In this document: positions 56,542 through 64,000 of the stretch, one piece after another | Layout of the letters: every line of letters begins with the position of its first letter | How positions within the stretch are numbered: position 1 is the stretch's first letter | NCBI GenBank assembly: GCA_902363735.1 | Contig: CABJBA010000002.1 | Location: 124,001-188,000 of the forward strand | DNA: 64,000 bases | Reading direction: 5' to 3' | From: Clostridiaceae bacterium | Lineage (GTDB): Bacteria > Bacillota > Clostridia > Lachnospirales > Lachnospiraceae | Made by a program: the position numbers and the translations under genes | Notes under the pieces: model-generated | The model's database searches: none | The model's input: only the letters and a program-made list of their open reading frames with translations | Told to the model about the DNA's origin: nothing

Positions 56542-57616
56542 ACAAATGTTAGAGGAATCATTAAAAACCATACGTACAGGAGAGATCGTCACTGGTAAAG
56601 TCATCGACGTAAAAGAAGATGAAATTGTCTTGAATATAGGTTACAAGTCTGACGGCATCATCCCGCGTAGTGAGTACACGGATGACCAGAATTTAAATCT
56701 CACTACCGTTGTACAGGTTGGAGAAGAGATGGAAGCCAAGGTCATCAAGGTAAACGATGGCGAAGGTCAGGTTGCCCTTTCCTATAAGAGACTGGCAGCA
56801 GACAGAGGCAATAAGAAGCTGGAAGAAGCATTTGAAAACCACGAGGTACTTACTGCAAAAGTTGTGCAGGTACTTGACGGTGGTTTAAGCGTGGTTGTAG
56901 AAGGCGCAAGAGTCTTCATTCCTGCAAGCCTTGTATCTGATACTTATGAGAAAGATTTATCCAAGTATGCAGATAAGGAAATTGAATTCATTATTACAGA
57001 ATTCAATCCAAGAAGAAGAAGAATCATCGGCGACAGAAAGCAGCTTATGGTTGCTAAGAGAGCTGAGCTTCAGAAAGAATTATTTGAAAAGATCCATGCA
57101 GGCGATGTTGTGGAAGGTACGATTAAGAATGTAACTGATTTCGGTGCATTCATTGACCTTGGCGGAGCCGATGGTTTGCTTCATATTTCAGAAATGAGCT
57201 GGGGAAGAGTAGAGAGCCCGAAGAAGGCTTTCAAGGCCGGCGAGAAAGTAAACGTTCTGATTAAAGACATTAACGGCGATAAGATTGCTTTAAGCTTAAA
57301 GTTCCCTGAGACAAATCCGTGGAAGGATGCTTCCATAAAATATGCCGCAGGCAACGTAGTAAGCGGAAGAGTAGCACGTATGACTGATTTCGGCGCATTC
57401 GTTGAGCTGGAGCCAGGCGTAGATGCATTGCTTCACGTATCTCAGATTTCCAGAGATCACGTAGAGAAGCCATCTGATGTTTTAAGCATCGGCCAGGAAG
57501 TAGATGCCAGAATCGTTGATTTCAACGAAGATGACAGAAAGATCAGCTTAAGCATCAAGGCTCTTCAGACACAGGATGAACAAGATAATGAATCTGTATA
57601 TTCTGACGAAGAATAA
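56522..57616 (+). CDS. S1 RNA-binding domain protein, RpsA-like (four S1 domains)
   Basis: The 364-residue protein carries four S1 domains, at about 15-85 (GEIVTGKVIDVKEDEIVLNIGYKSDGIIP in parts), 100-170, 185-255 (VVEGTIKNVTDFGAFIDLGG) and 270-345 (VVSGRVARMTDFGAFVELE). The third and fourth are the most canonical (TDFGAF, LLHISE/LLHVSQ). It ends in an acidic tail (DEQDNESVYSDEE). It may act like ribosomal protein S1 or as a more general mRNA-binding factor in Clostridia. Translation starts in the ispH end with GAGGAGG 9-15 bases upstream. A terminator follows. Confidence 0.92.
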   Translation: MSELSFEQMLEESLKTIRTGEIVTGKVIDVKEDEIVLNIGYKSDGIIPRSEYTDDQNLNLTTVVQVGEEMEAKVIKVNDGEGQVALSYKRLAADRGNKKLEEAFENHEVLTAKVVQVLDGGLSVVVEGARVFIPASLVSDTYEKDLSKYADKEIEFIITEFNPRRRRIIGDRKQLMVAKRAELQKELFEKIHAGDVVEGTIKNVTDFGAFIDLGGADGLLHISEMSWGRVESPKKAFKAGEKVNVLIKDINGDKIALSLKFPETNPWKDASIKYAAGNVVSGRVARMTDFGAFVELEPGVDALLHVSQISRDHVEKPSDVLSIGQEVDARIVDFNEDDRKISLSIKALQTQDEQDNESVYSDEE

Positions 57617-57640
57617 GCATAATAAAAGATAGAACAAATG

Positions 57641-57669
57641 AGGAAGCGAAATTATTCGCTTCCTTTTTT
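57641..57669 (+). terminator. Rho-independent terminator after the S1-domain gene
   Basis: AGGAAGCGAA (57641-57650) and TTCGCTTCCT (57655-57664) form a perfect stem followed by TTTTT. Confidence 0.9.
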
Positions 57670-57704
57670 GCTTTATAACAGTACAGAACAGGAGAAACGG
57701 AAAT

Positions 57705-59741
57705 ATGAAAAACGTGAAAGGAGTTTTACTGTTTTATGCATTGCTGCTGATTTTTGGGCTGTCAGGCTGCGGGAGAAAGCAAGAGACTAAACCGGAGGAA
57801 ACGTTAGCCTTGCCGGTCAATGTTCAGGGAGAGAATAACAGTGTAAGGCTGGAAGACGATTACTATGGGTATGTAAATCAGGATATTTTAAAGGAAATAA
57901 AAATTCCGGAGGATTCCAATAACTGGAGCTATTTCTACAAGCTGGACAGAGAAGCATACCAGGTTCTTCATGAAGTTCTGACTGAGGCGGTGGAAAACAG
58001 GAAGGAGGCCAAGGAAGGTTCTCTGGAACAAAAGATCGGAGATATGTATGAGGCTGCCATGGATATGGAAGGCAGGAGAAATGCTGGATTTGGAGAATTG
58101 AAGCAATATATGGAGGGGATACAAAACGCCTCCGATATAAAAGAGTACCTGGAGAGCCTTGGAACCATTTATACGGATTTAGGATTAGGAAGCCTTGTAA
58201 TGCCCCAGTGGTTTGAGGATATGAGCGATTCCGAAAAATATGCGTTATATGTATATGGAGCAGACTTAGGTCCTGGAAAAGAAACCCTGGAAGATGAAAC
58301 CCAGGCGGACTTAGTAAAAGAGTATGAAGCTTATATTGGAAAGGTCATGGAATTTTCAGGTCTTGAAAGAGAGGAGGCAGCCCAGGCAGCTTCCGGCATT
58401 TTAAAACTGCAAAAGGACCTTGCAGCCAGTGCCCTGTCTCTTAAGGAAGGGAATAATCCGGAGGTAATATATAACCTTTATTCTCTGGAAAACGTTAAGA
58501 GACTGTTTCCGGGAGAAGGAATGGAGGCTTTTTTGACTTCGGCAGGTATTGGGGAAGTTTCAACCTTCATTGTGCCCCAAGAAGAACAGATGAAAAAGAT
58601 TGGACAGTATTTAAACGAAGAAAACCTTCCGCTTTTAAAAAATTATTCTCTGTTCTGTCTTATTAATGATTTTGCTCCTTATCTGACTCCCGAAATCAGG
58701 GATACTTATCTGGAATGGAACCGCGCACAAAAGGGAATTAAGGAGAAAAAAGCGGACGAAAAGCTGGCAAGTGAGATGGTCCAGAGTCTCCTTGGTTTTG
58801 AATTTGGCAGGCTTTATACAGAAAAAACCTTTACCGAAGAGGATAAGATTGCCGTTGAGGCTATGGCTTATGAGATTTTAGAAGCTTATAGAAAGCAGAT
58901 TCTTGCTCTTGATTGGATGGGAGAAGAGACGAAGGCGGCAGCCATAAAAAAGCTGGATCACATAACCATGAAAATTGGATATCCTGATCAGTGGCCTGCT
59001 GACTATGGCCAGGCTTTGGTTATCTCCCCGGACAAGGGAGGAAATCTTATTGATAATATCCTTTCTCTGTTCAGGGCAAAGTGTAAGGTGAATAAAGAAA
59101 AGGTGCTTAAGCCAGTGGATAAATCAGAATGGCAGATGACTCCTCAAACCGTCAATGCCTATTATAATCCAAGCGGCAACGAAATCGTATTTCCGGCCGC
59201 CATCCTCCAGGCTCCCTTTTATGATTCTGAAGCAGATTATGCTTCCAACTTAGGAGGTATCGGAATGGTCATTGCCCATGAGGTGAGCCATGCCTTTGAC
59301 TCTTCTGGCTCCCTTTATGATGAAAAGGGAAATTATCATGTCTGGTGGACGGAGGAGGACAGGAGCAAGTTTAAAGAACTGACAGACCAAGTGACTGCCT
59401 ACTATAACAGCCAGGAGGGCTATGAGGGACGACGGGTAAACGGTGCCCAGACCTTAAATGAGAATATTGCGGATTTAGGTTCCATAAGCTGCATTACTTC
59501 TATCATAGGAGATGACAGGGATAGCTTAAGACTTCTCTTTGCCCGATATGCAACCATATGGGCGGGTAAATATACGCCGGAGAGCATGATACAGAGGCTG
59601 AATACCGATGTCCATGCCCCAGCCAAAGTTAGAGTCAATGCAGTGTTAAGCGCAACGGATGCCTTTTACAAGGCCTATCCTGAAATAGGAGAGGAAGACG
59701 GAATGTATCAGCCGCCTCTTAAACGTGTAAAAGTCTGGTAA
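57705..59741 (+). CDS. M13-family metallopeptidase lipoprotein
   Basis: The 678-residue protein begins with a lipoprotein signal (lipobox LSGC at about residues 19-22). The rest is a neprilysin-like M13 peptidase: the N-terminal half starts with EDDYYGYVNQDILKEIKIP (typical NPVDDFYxYVN-like start), and the C-terminal zinc domain has NAYYNPSGNEIVFPAAILQ, HEVSHAFD (zinc ligands and catalytic Glu) and ENIADLGSI (third ligand Glu). Deep within, a cysteine-free core is seen apart from a few residues. It sits on the outer face of the membrane and probably digests oligopeptides. GGAGAAACGGAAAT precedes the ATG. It is transcribed alone, between two terminators. Confidence 0.93.
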   Translation: MKNVKGVLLFYALLLIFGLSGCGRKQETKPEETLALPVNVQGENNSVRLEDDYYGYVNQDILKEIKIPEDSNNWSYFYKLDREAYQVLHEVLTEAVENRKEAKEGSLEQKIGDMYEAAMDMEGRRNAGFGELKQYMEGIQNASDIKEYLESLGTIYTDLGLGSLVMPQWFEDMSDSEKYALYVYGADLGPGKETLEDETQADLVKEYEAYIGKVMEFSGLEREEAAQAASGILKLQKDLAASALSLKEGNNPEVIYNLYSLENVKRLFPGEGMEAFLTSAGIGEVSTFIVPQEEQMKKIGQYLNEENLPLLKNYSLFCLINDFAPYLTPEIRDTYLEWNRAQKGIKEKKADEKLASEMVQSLLGFEFGRLYTEKTFTEEDKIAVEAMAYEILEAYRKQILALDWMGEETKAAAIKKLDHITMKIGYPDQWPADYGQALVISPDKGGNLIDNILSLFRAKCKVNKEKVLKPVDKSEWQMTPQTVNAYYNPSGNEIVFPAAILQAPFYDSEADYASNLGGIGMVIAHEVSHAFDSSGSLYDEKGNYHVWWTEEDRSKFKELTDQVTAYYNSQEGYEGRRVNGAQTLNENIADLGSISCITSIIGDDRDSLRLLFARYATIWAGKYTPESMIQRLNTDVHAPAKVRVNAVLSATDAFYKAYPEIGEEDGMYQPPLKRVKVW

Positions 59742-59804
59742 AATAAGAAAAAAGCCATATCACAGGCATGTATCAATGTCCTGCACCATGGCTTTTTTCT
59801 TATT
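59742..59804. terminator. Bidirectional terminator between the M13 peptidase and DtxR genes
   Basis: AATAAGAAAAAAGCCAT (59742-59758) and ATGGCTTTTTTCTTATT (59788-59804) are a perfect 17-base inverted repeat, with T-runs both ways. The DtxR stop codon lies inside the right arm. Confidence 0.85.
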
Positions 59805-60159
59805 TAATCTGCCCTTTTATGGCATCAAAACTCTCTTTACTGATTACGTGCTCCATTTTGCAGGCATCCCTGTCTGCAACTTCCTTGCTGACACCCAGCC
59901 TGACCAGCCAGTCGGAAAGCATTTCATGACGCTCATAAATCATTTCGGCAATTTTTTTTCCTTCTTCTGTTAGATAGATGAATCCTTCTTTTGTAACCGT
60001 AATATGATTCTTTTCGCGAAGATGCTTCATGGCTACGCTGACACTTGATTTTTTAAAGCCCATTTCTTCAGCCACGTCTACGGAACGCACCACAGGAAGG
60101 GTCTTACTCAGAATCAGTATGGTTTCCAGATAGTTTTCTGATGATTCGTTTGTTTGCAT
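59800..60159 (-). CDS. DtxR/MntR-family metal-dependent transcriptional repressor
   Basis: The 119-residue regulator has the DtxR-type winged helix (SSENYLETILILSKTLPVVR, VDVAEEMGFKKSSVSVAMKHL, YLTEEGKKIAEMIYERHEML) and a short metal-binding and dimerisation part (GVSKEVADRDACKMEHVISKESFDAI) with H, C and E residues placed as in DtxR/MntR ligands. There is no SH3-like third domain. The start at 60159 (MQTNES) is chosen because GAGGTG lies before it; a longer frame begins at 60201. It is divergent from feoA-feoA-feoB, whose two promoters carry matching inverted repeats; it is therefore the likely iron- or manganese-sensing repressor of that operon. Confidence 0.92.
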   Translation of the reverse strand: MQTNESSENYLETILILSKTLPVVRSVDVAEEMGFKKSSVSVAMKHLREKNHITVTKEGFIYLTEEGKKIAEMIYERHEMLSDWLVRLGVSKEVADRDACKMEHVISKESFDAIKGQIK

Positions 60160-60191
60160 GCAAGCTTCACCTCGTTTCAGATAATAAGACC

Positions 60192-60220
60192 AGTATACCA
60201 TAGGAAAGCGGGAACATCAA
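60192..60220 (-). promoter_or_regulatory. Candidate promoter of the DtxR-family gene
   Basis: On the minus strand: TTGATG, 17 bases, TATACT, about 33 bases before the start. No TTAG-N6-CTAA repeat overlaps it. Confidence 0.55.
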
Positions 60221-60266
60221 ATATAAAACTTTATTATAAAAAATGAAAAAAATATAAATTTTAATA

Positions 60267-60298
60267 TTGACAACTGACCATGGTTAGAATATACTAAC
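60267..60298 (+). promoter_or_regulatory. feoA: feoA promoter with DtxR-box-like inverted repeat
   Basis: TTGACA (60267-60272), 17 bases, TATACT (60290-60295). GTTAG-AATATA-CTAAC (60283-60298) overlaps the -10. The same TTAG-N6-CTAA form recurs before feoB. A bound repressor would block the polymerase. Confidence 0.75.
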
Positions 60299-60356
60299 TT
60301 TTAGGAGTTGGGAATGATAATCAATAATAAAAAAAGACAGTGAAAGAAGGGGATTA

Positions 60357-60572
60357 ATGATGCCTTTGACAATGATGAAAACAGGCGAACCCAATATCAT
60401 CCGCAAAATAGGAGGCAAGGAAGAAACCAGACGTTTTTTGGAGAATCTTGGCTTTGTAACAGGCGGAGTGGTTACCGTTGTATCTGAAATAGGCGGTAAT
60501 ATGATTGTGAATGTGAAAGATTCCAGAGTGGCCATTGGCAAGGACATGGCTAATAAAATTCTGGTGGGATAG
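60357..60572 (+). CDS. feoA: FeoA-family protein (first copy)
   Basis: The 71-residue SH3-like protein helps the ferrous iron transporter FeoB. NIIRKIGGKEETRRFLENLGFVTG and VTVVSEIGGNMIVNVKDSRVAIGKDMANKI, quoted as its two halves, match the FeoA pattern of a glycine turn and a short beta barrel. ATG 60357 and the adjacent ATG 60360 are both possible; AGAAGGGG lies 5-12 bases before. It is 17 bases before a second feoA. Confidence 0.88.
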   Translation: MMPLTMMKTGEPNIIRKIGGKEETRRFLENLGFVTGGVVTVVSEIGGNMIVNVKDSRVAIGKDMANKILVG

Positions 60573-60589
60573 AGGAGGAAAGAAAGATC

Positions 60590-60808
60590 ATGACATTAAA
60601 GGAAGTAGCCATTGGAAAGACAGCTAAAGTGGTAAAGCTAACAGGTGAAGGTCCGGTAAGAAGAAGAATCATGGATATGGGAATAACCAAAGGCGTAGAG
60701 GTTTTTGTAAGAAAGGTTGCTCCCCTGGGTGATCCGGTGGAAGTTACCGTAAGAGGATACGAATTATCCCTTCGGAAAGCGGATGCGGAAATGATCATTG
60801 TGGAGTAA
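60590..60808 (+). CDS. feoA: FeoA-family protein (second copy)
   Basis: The 72-residue second FeoA follows the first by 17 bases (GGAGGAAAGAAAG before the ATG). KEVAIGKTAKVVKLTGEGPVRRRIMDMGITKG and VRKVAPLGDPVEVTVRGYELSLRK, seen as separate halves, are closer to the common FeoA consensus (LRRRLLDMGLTPG; DPIEVRVRGY) than the first copy. Two FeoA proteins before one FeoB is a frequent layout in Clostridia. Confidence 0.92.
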   Translation: MTLKEVAIGKTAKVVKLTGEGPVRRRIMDMGITKGVEVFVRKVAPLGDPVEVTVRGYELSLRKADAEMIIVE

Positions 60809-60812
60809 TTTT

Positions 60813-60840
60813 TTGCAGAATAGTTAGACTTAACTAATCT
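60813..60840 (+). promoter_or_regulatory. feoB: Candidate internal feoB promoter with second DtxR-box-like repeat
   Basis: TTGCAG (60813-60818), 16 bases, TAATCT (60835-60840); TTAG-ACTTAA-CTAA (60824-60837) overlaps the -10, as at 60284-60297 before feoA. Confidence 0.6.
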
Positions 60841-60880
60841 TAGATAAATCAAGTGCTGACAGCAGAAAGAGGTAAAAGAT

Positions 60881-63064
60881 ATGTCAATTAAAATCGCATT
60901 AGCAGGTAATCCAAACAGTGGAAAAACGACTCTGTTTAATGCGCTGACGGGTTCCAATCAGTTTGTTGGAAACTGGCCAGGCGTAACGGTTGAGAAAAAA
61001 GAAGGAAAGCTGAAAGGTCATAAAGATGTAATTATCATGGACCTTCCGGGTATTTATTCTCTTTCTCCATATACTCTGGAGGAAGTAGTGGCCAGAAATT
61101 ATCTGATCGGAGAAAGGCCGGATGCGATTTTAAATATCGTAGATGGAACCAACATTGAGCGTAACTTGTATTTGTCTACCCAGCTTATGGAACTTGGAAT
61201 CCCGATAGTCATGGCAGTGAACATGATGGACCTTGTAGATAAAAACGGGGACAAGATACATATCAGCAAATTGAGCCAGAAATTAGGCTGCGAAGTGGTT
61301 GAGATTTCTGCATTAAAGGGAACTGGAATCCAGAAAGCGGCTGAAAAGGCTTTGGCTCTGGCAAATCAGAAGAGCAAACCGGTTCCGGTACATAAATTCT
61401 CTTCTGAGGTAGAAAGTGTTCTTGATGCAATTGAAGATAAGCTGGGCTCAGAGGTTCCTCAGGAGCAGAAGCGTTTCTTTGCTGTCAAGCTTTTAGAAAG
61501 AGACAACAAGATCCAGTCCCAGATGAAACAGATACCTGATATATCCGAAGAAATCAGCCGGATCGAGAAAGAGATGGATGACGATACGGAAAGTATCATC
61601 ACCAATGAGCGATACACATATATTTCTTCTATCATAAAAGAGTGTTATACCCGCGGCAAGGAAGAAAAACTGACCGCATCTGACAAGATCGACCGGATTG
61701 TAACAAACCGTATTCTGGCACTTCCTATATTTGCGGCAGTTATGTTTATTGTTTACTATGTTTCTGTAACATCAGTGGGAGCCTGGGTTACGGATTGGAC
61801 CAATGACGGACTTTTTGGCGATGGCTTCAGTTTCTTTGGAATGGATGTTCCCGGTGTACCGGTAGTAGTAGAAGGCATCTTGGTTGCAGTAGGATGTGCA
61901 GATTGGCTCCAGGGACTGATTCTTGACGGAATCGTAGGCGGTGTAGGTGCTGTTCTTGGTTTCGTTCCCCAGATGTTTGTACTCTTTATCTTTCTGGCAT
62001 TTTTGGAGAGCTGCGGCTACATGGCCAGAGTTGCATTTATCATGGACCGTATTTTCCGTAAATTCGGCCTTTCCGGTAAATCTTTCATTCCTATGCTGAT
62101 CGGAACCGGCTGCGGTGTTCCCGGAGTTATGGCTTCCCGTACCATTGAAAACGACCGTGACCGCAAGATGACCATTATGACAACAACCTTTATTCCTTGT
62201 GGTGCAAAGCTTCCTATTATCGCTCTGATTGCCGGCGCATTGTTTGACGGCGCATCATGGGTGGCTCCAAGTGCTTACTTTGTGGGCATTGCAGCAATTA
62301 TCTGTTCCGGTATCATCTTAAAGAAGAGCAAAATGTTTGCAGGAGATCCGGCGCCTTTTGTTATGGAACTTCCTTCATACCATATGCCTACTGTAGAAAG
62401 TATCTTAAGAAGCATGTGGGAACGCGGCTGGTCCTTTATTAAAAAGGCTGGAACTATCATTTTGTTATCAACTATTGTAGTATGGTTTGCTTCTTTCTTT
62501 GGCTGGGTGGACGGCGAGTTCCGTATGCTTGAGAACCTGGAAATTGACAACAGCATTCTGGCTCGTGTTGGAAGCACCATCAGCTGGCTCTTTGCACCTC
62601 TTGGCTGGGGAGACTGGAGATCAACAGTGGCTGCTGTTACCGGTCTGATTGCTAAGGAAAACGTAGTTGGAACCTTTGGTATTTTTTATGGATTTGCAGA
62701 AGTGGCAGAAGACGGTGCTGAAATATGGGGAAATCTTTCCGGCAGCATGAGCACACTGGCAGCTTATTCCTTCCTGGTATTTAACCTTTTATGTGCTCCT
62801 TGCTTTGCTGCTATGGGTGCTATTAAAAGAGAGATGAATAATACAAAATGGTTCTGGTTTGCTATTGGATACCAGACAGGGCTGGGCTATCTCGCTGCCC
62901 TTTGCATTTACCAGATTGGTATGCTGGTGACAACAGGAACTTTTGGATTCTTCACTGTTGTTGCTTTTGCTCTGATTGCATTCTTTATTTATCTTCTGGT
63001 AAGACCGTCAAATGAAGGAAAGAGTTCAAAGGTTTCCTTAAGAAGCGTATCAAATACCAGATAA
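60881..63064 (+). CDS. feoB: Ferrous iron transporter FeoB
   Basis: The 727-residue protein has an N-terminal G domain (about 1-165) with GNPNSGKTT (G1), GNWPGVTVEKKEG (G2), DLPGIYSLSPYTLEE (G3), MAVNMMD (G4) and ISALKGTG (G5), a helical spacer (about 180-265) and a membrane part with the FeoB gate motifs GFVPQMFVLFIFLAFLESCG, GTGCGVPGVMASRTIEN and NLLCAPCFAAMGAIKREM. It takes up Fe2+ across the inner membrane. AGAAAGAGG precedes the ATG. It lies after two feoA genes, with a small Cys-rich membrane protein and a Fur-family gene just after it. No frameshift or missing motif. Confidence 0.97.
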   Translation: MSIKIALAGNPNSGKTTLFNALTGSNQFVGNWPGVTVEKKEGKLKGHKDVIIMDLPGIYSLSPYTLEEVVARNYLIGERPDAILNIVDGTNIERNLYLSTQLMELGIPIVMAVNMMDLVDKNGDKIHISKLSQKLGCEVVEISALKGTGIQKAAEKALALANQKSKPVPVHKFSSEVESVLDAIEDKLGSEVPQEQKRFFAVKLLERDNKIQSQMKQIPDISEEISRIEKEMDDDTESIITNERYTYISSIIKECYTRGKEEKLTASDKIDRIVTNRILALPIFAAVMFIVYYVSVTSVGAWVTDWTNDGLFGDGFSFFGMDVPGVPVVVEGILVAVGCADWLQGLILDGIVGGVGAVLGFVPQMFVLFIFLAFLESCGYMARVAFIMDRIFRKFGLSGKSFIPMLIGTGCGVPGVMASRTIENDRDRKMTIMTTTFIPCGAKLPIIALIAGALFDGASWVAPSAYFVGIAAIICSGIILKKSKMFAGDPAPFVMELPSYHMPTVESILRSMWERGWSFIKKAGTIILLSTIVVWFASFFGWVDGEFRMLENLEIDNSILARVGSTISWLFAPLGWGDWRSTVAAVTGLIAKENVVGTFGIFYGFAEVAEDGAEIWGNLSGSMSTLAAYSFLVFNLLCAPCFAAMGAIKREMNNTKWFWFAIGYQTGLGYLAALCIYQIGMLVTTGTFGFFTVVAFALIAFFIYLLVRPSNEGKSSKVSLRSVSNTR

Positions 63065-63107
63065 CTGATTTTTAATTTGAAAGAGATGTGGAAAGGAGGC
63101 ACCGTAT

Positions 63108-63245
63108 ATGGGAACATTGGTTGTTTTAGCTGTTGTTGTTGGCCTTGTAGGGCTCGTTGTGAGAAGCATGATCAGAGATAAAAAGAAGGGGAAATCCCTT
63201 CAATGCGGAAGCGACTGCAGCCATTGCGGCGGTCACTGTCACTGA
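63108..63245 (+). CDS. FeoB-associated Cys-rich membrane protein, 45 residues
   Basis: This small gene starts at ATG 63108 with GGAAAGGAGG just before it and ends at TGA 63243-63245. The translation begins with a hydrophobic helix (MGTLVVLAVVVGLVGLVV), then a basic stretch (RDKKKGKS) and ends in CGSDCSHCGGHCH, so the cysteines should lie in the cytoplasm. This is the pattern of the FeoB-associated Cys-rich protein family, thought to take the place of FeoC in Firmicutes. It lies 43 bases after feoB. It overlaps the longer frame of the Fur-family gene, which supports a later start for that gene. Confidence 0.88.
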   Translation: MGTLVVLAVVVGLVGLVVRSMIRDKKKGKSLQCGSDCSHCGGHCH

Positions 63246-63355
63246 GAGAAGATGGACAAAAAATAACGGTAAGCAGAGGTGCGCAGGTGGAAAGTCGGAA
63301 TAAGGTGAAGGAGGGGAGGAAGCTGCCCGACTCCAGGAACTATCACAGGACGAAA

Positions 63356-63778
63356 ATGCAAAAAGAACTTATTATTGAAAGGCTGAAGGAAAAGGGCTGC
63401 AGAATCACCAAGCAGCGCCTTGTGCTGCTGGACATCATACTGGAGTACGAATGCTCCAGTTGTAAGGAAATCTATTATAAGGCATCAAAAACCGATGGAA
63501 GCATTGGTGCAGCTACGGTTTACCGGCTGGTCAACACCCTGGAAGAAATCGGAGCAATCAGCCGTAAAAATATGTATAAGATTGCTTACTCAGAAAATTG
63601 TTCCATGGAGGATGCGTGTACGGTTGTCCTTGATGATACGACTACCTATCACTTGTCCGCAAAAAACTGGAATTCTGTAGTCAAAGCCGGCCTTATCGCC
63701 TGCGGATACTTAAATGATCAGAAGATTTCTTCTATTACTGTAAAACCTTGCCAGTGTGAGAGTGCAGATTGCTCTTAG
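63356..63778 (+). CDS. Fur-family regulator with an atypical C-terminal domain
   Basis: The product (140 residues from ATG 63356, with CACAGGA before it) has the Fur winged helix: GCRITKQRLVLLDIILEYECSSCKEI, read in parts, and ASKTDGSIGAATVYRLVNTLEEIGAIS. A longer open frame from 63203 overlaps the small Cys-rich gene and is not preferred. The C-terminal part lacks the usual Fur metal motifs (no HHHD-type histidine group and no paired CxxC), and ends in CQCESADC. The partial Fur identity and place after feoB suggest an iron-linked regulator that senses something other than the classical Fe site; this is inference. It may instead use the C-terminal cysteines. A terminator follows. Confidence 0.8.
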   Translation: MQKELIIERLKEKGCRITKQRLVLLDIILEYECSSCKEIYYKASKTDGSIGAATVYRLVNTLEEIGAISRKNMYKIAYSENCSMEDACTVVLDDTTTYHLSAKNWNSVVKAGLIACGYLNDQKISSITVKPCQCESADCS

Positions 63779-63782
63779 CCTT

Positions 63783-63810
63783 GGGCCAGCGATATAACGC
63801 TGGCCCTTTT
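63783..63810 (+). terminator. Rho-independent terminator after the Fur-family gene
   Basis: GGGCCAGCG and CGCTGGCCC form a perfect stem around ATATAA, followed by TTTT. Confidence 0.85.
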
Positions 63811-63870
63811 CCATCCCCAATTCTATTTTTTTTCAAAAACGATAAAATTTATCAATAAGCAGGGTTATAT

Positions 63871-63900
63871 TTGACGAACCGTTAATGCGACTGCTATGAT
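63871..63900 (+). promoter_or_regulatory. Candidate sigma-A promoter of the last gene
   Basis: TTGACG, 18 bases, TATGAT, 48 bases before ATG 63948. Confidence 0.6.
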
Positions 63901-63947
63901 GAATCAATCAGATTTGAAATTTTAACATATGAAGGAGGATTTATATC

Positions 63948-64000
63948 ATGATATGTAATATTTTTAAGCTTCAGAAAGCAGGTATCTTTTTAGGAGGCGT
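63948..64000 (+). CDS. Start of a small membrane protein (DUF6110-like), 3' end outside the window
   Basis: GAAGGAGGA lies before ATG 63948, and 17 codons are open to the window end: MICNIFKLQKAGIFLGG followed by V. The KAGIFLGGV stretch recalls the start of DUF6110 proteins, small clostridial membrane proteins often found beside heavy-metal P-type ATPases. Too little is visible to be sure. Confidence 0.5.
   Translation, partial: MICNIFKLQKAGIFLGG

Noticed and set aside
63203..63355. N-terminal extension of the Fur-family gene from 63203
   Set aside because: It overlaps the small Cys-rich gene in another frame and adds an Arg/Lys-rich stretch foreign to Fur; ATG 63356 has a ribosome binding site.
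1..64000. Mobile elements, CRISPR arrays, tRNA or rRNA genes
   Set aside because: I found no transposase or phage gene, no regularly spaced repeats, and no cloverleaf or conserved rRNA segment.

Overview
The window reads as a chromosomal segment of an anaerobic Firmicute of class Clostridia, most like the family Lachnospiraceae. Pointers are the moderately AT-rich, purine-rich coding strand with strong GGAGG-type ribosome binding sites, the fused SecDF, the order YhiN-like flavoprotein / cmk / ispH / S1-domain protein, an A-type flavodiiron protein, a one-chain xanthine-dehydrogenase-type molybdenum enzyme, an anaerobic sulfatase maturase, and a feoA-feoA-feoB-small Cys protein locus. The species cannot be named from this. 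I saw no rRNA, tRNA, CRISPR array, phage gene or insertion sequence.

Layout. 1-3035: end of a triosephosphate-isomerase-like gene, a LarA-family (nickel racemase/epimerase) gene and an EcsC-family gene. 3174-5223: a LysR regulator and a tartrate/D-malate-type dehydrogenase. 5448-8927: a Cys-rich winged-helix protein, secDF and ferritin. 9016-25439: an aldarate (glucarate/galactarate) catabolic region. It holds two PrpR-like regulators with broken AAA+ motifs, tartronate semialdehyde reductase, a DapA-family lyase, glycerate kinase, an aldo/keto reductase, two glucarate-dehydratase paralogues and a complete five-gene peptide-type ABC importer. 25644-35622: a YesM/YesN-type two-component system, a CUT1-type sugar importer without an ATPase gene, and two FAD-dependent oxidoreductases. 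35640-42838 is mostly on the minus strand: LysR, flavodiiron protein, XdhC-type maturation factor and the molybdenum hydroxylase, with one small membrane-anchored protein on the plus strand. 43187-46100: ArsC/Spx-like protein, TudS-like DUF523 protein, HD-domain protein and aspartate kinase. 46306-50980: NagZ-like GH3 glycosidase, sulfatase and its radical-SAM maturase. 51033-59741: ferredoxin-type aldo/keto reductase, tandem PPK2 kinase, YhiN-like flavoprotein, cmk, ispH, four-S1 protein and an M13 metallopeptidase lipoprotein. 59800-64000: DtxR-family repressor, feoA, feoA, feoB, a 45-residue Cys-rich protein, an unusual Fur-family protein and the start of a small membrane protein.

How the genes work together. 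The central region gives a near-complete route: import by the peptide-type ABC system, dehydration of aldarates by the two GudD-like enzymes, cleavage (or dehydration) of 5-keto-4-deoxyglucarate by the DapA-family protein, reduction of tartronate semialdehyde by GarR and phosphorylation of glycerate by GarK. The usual HpcH-type aldolase GarL is not seen, so the DapA-family protein probably takes its place. The two flanking regulators share PrpR_N, PAS and Fis-type HTH parts but have lost the sigma-54 contact loop and have altered Walker motifs; they probably act as ordinary ligand-responsive DNA-binding proteins. The iron locus carries two matching inverted repeats (TTAG-N6-CTAA), each over the -10 of a candidate promoter and next to a DtxR-family gene, which makes a coherent metal regulon. 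All functions are read from the sequence and from family knowledge; no database search was run.
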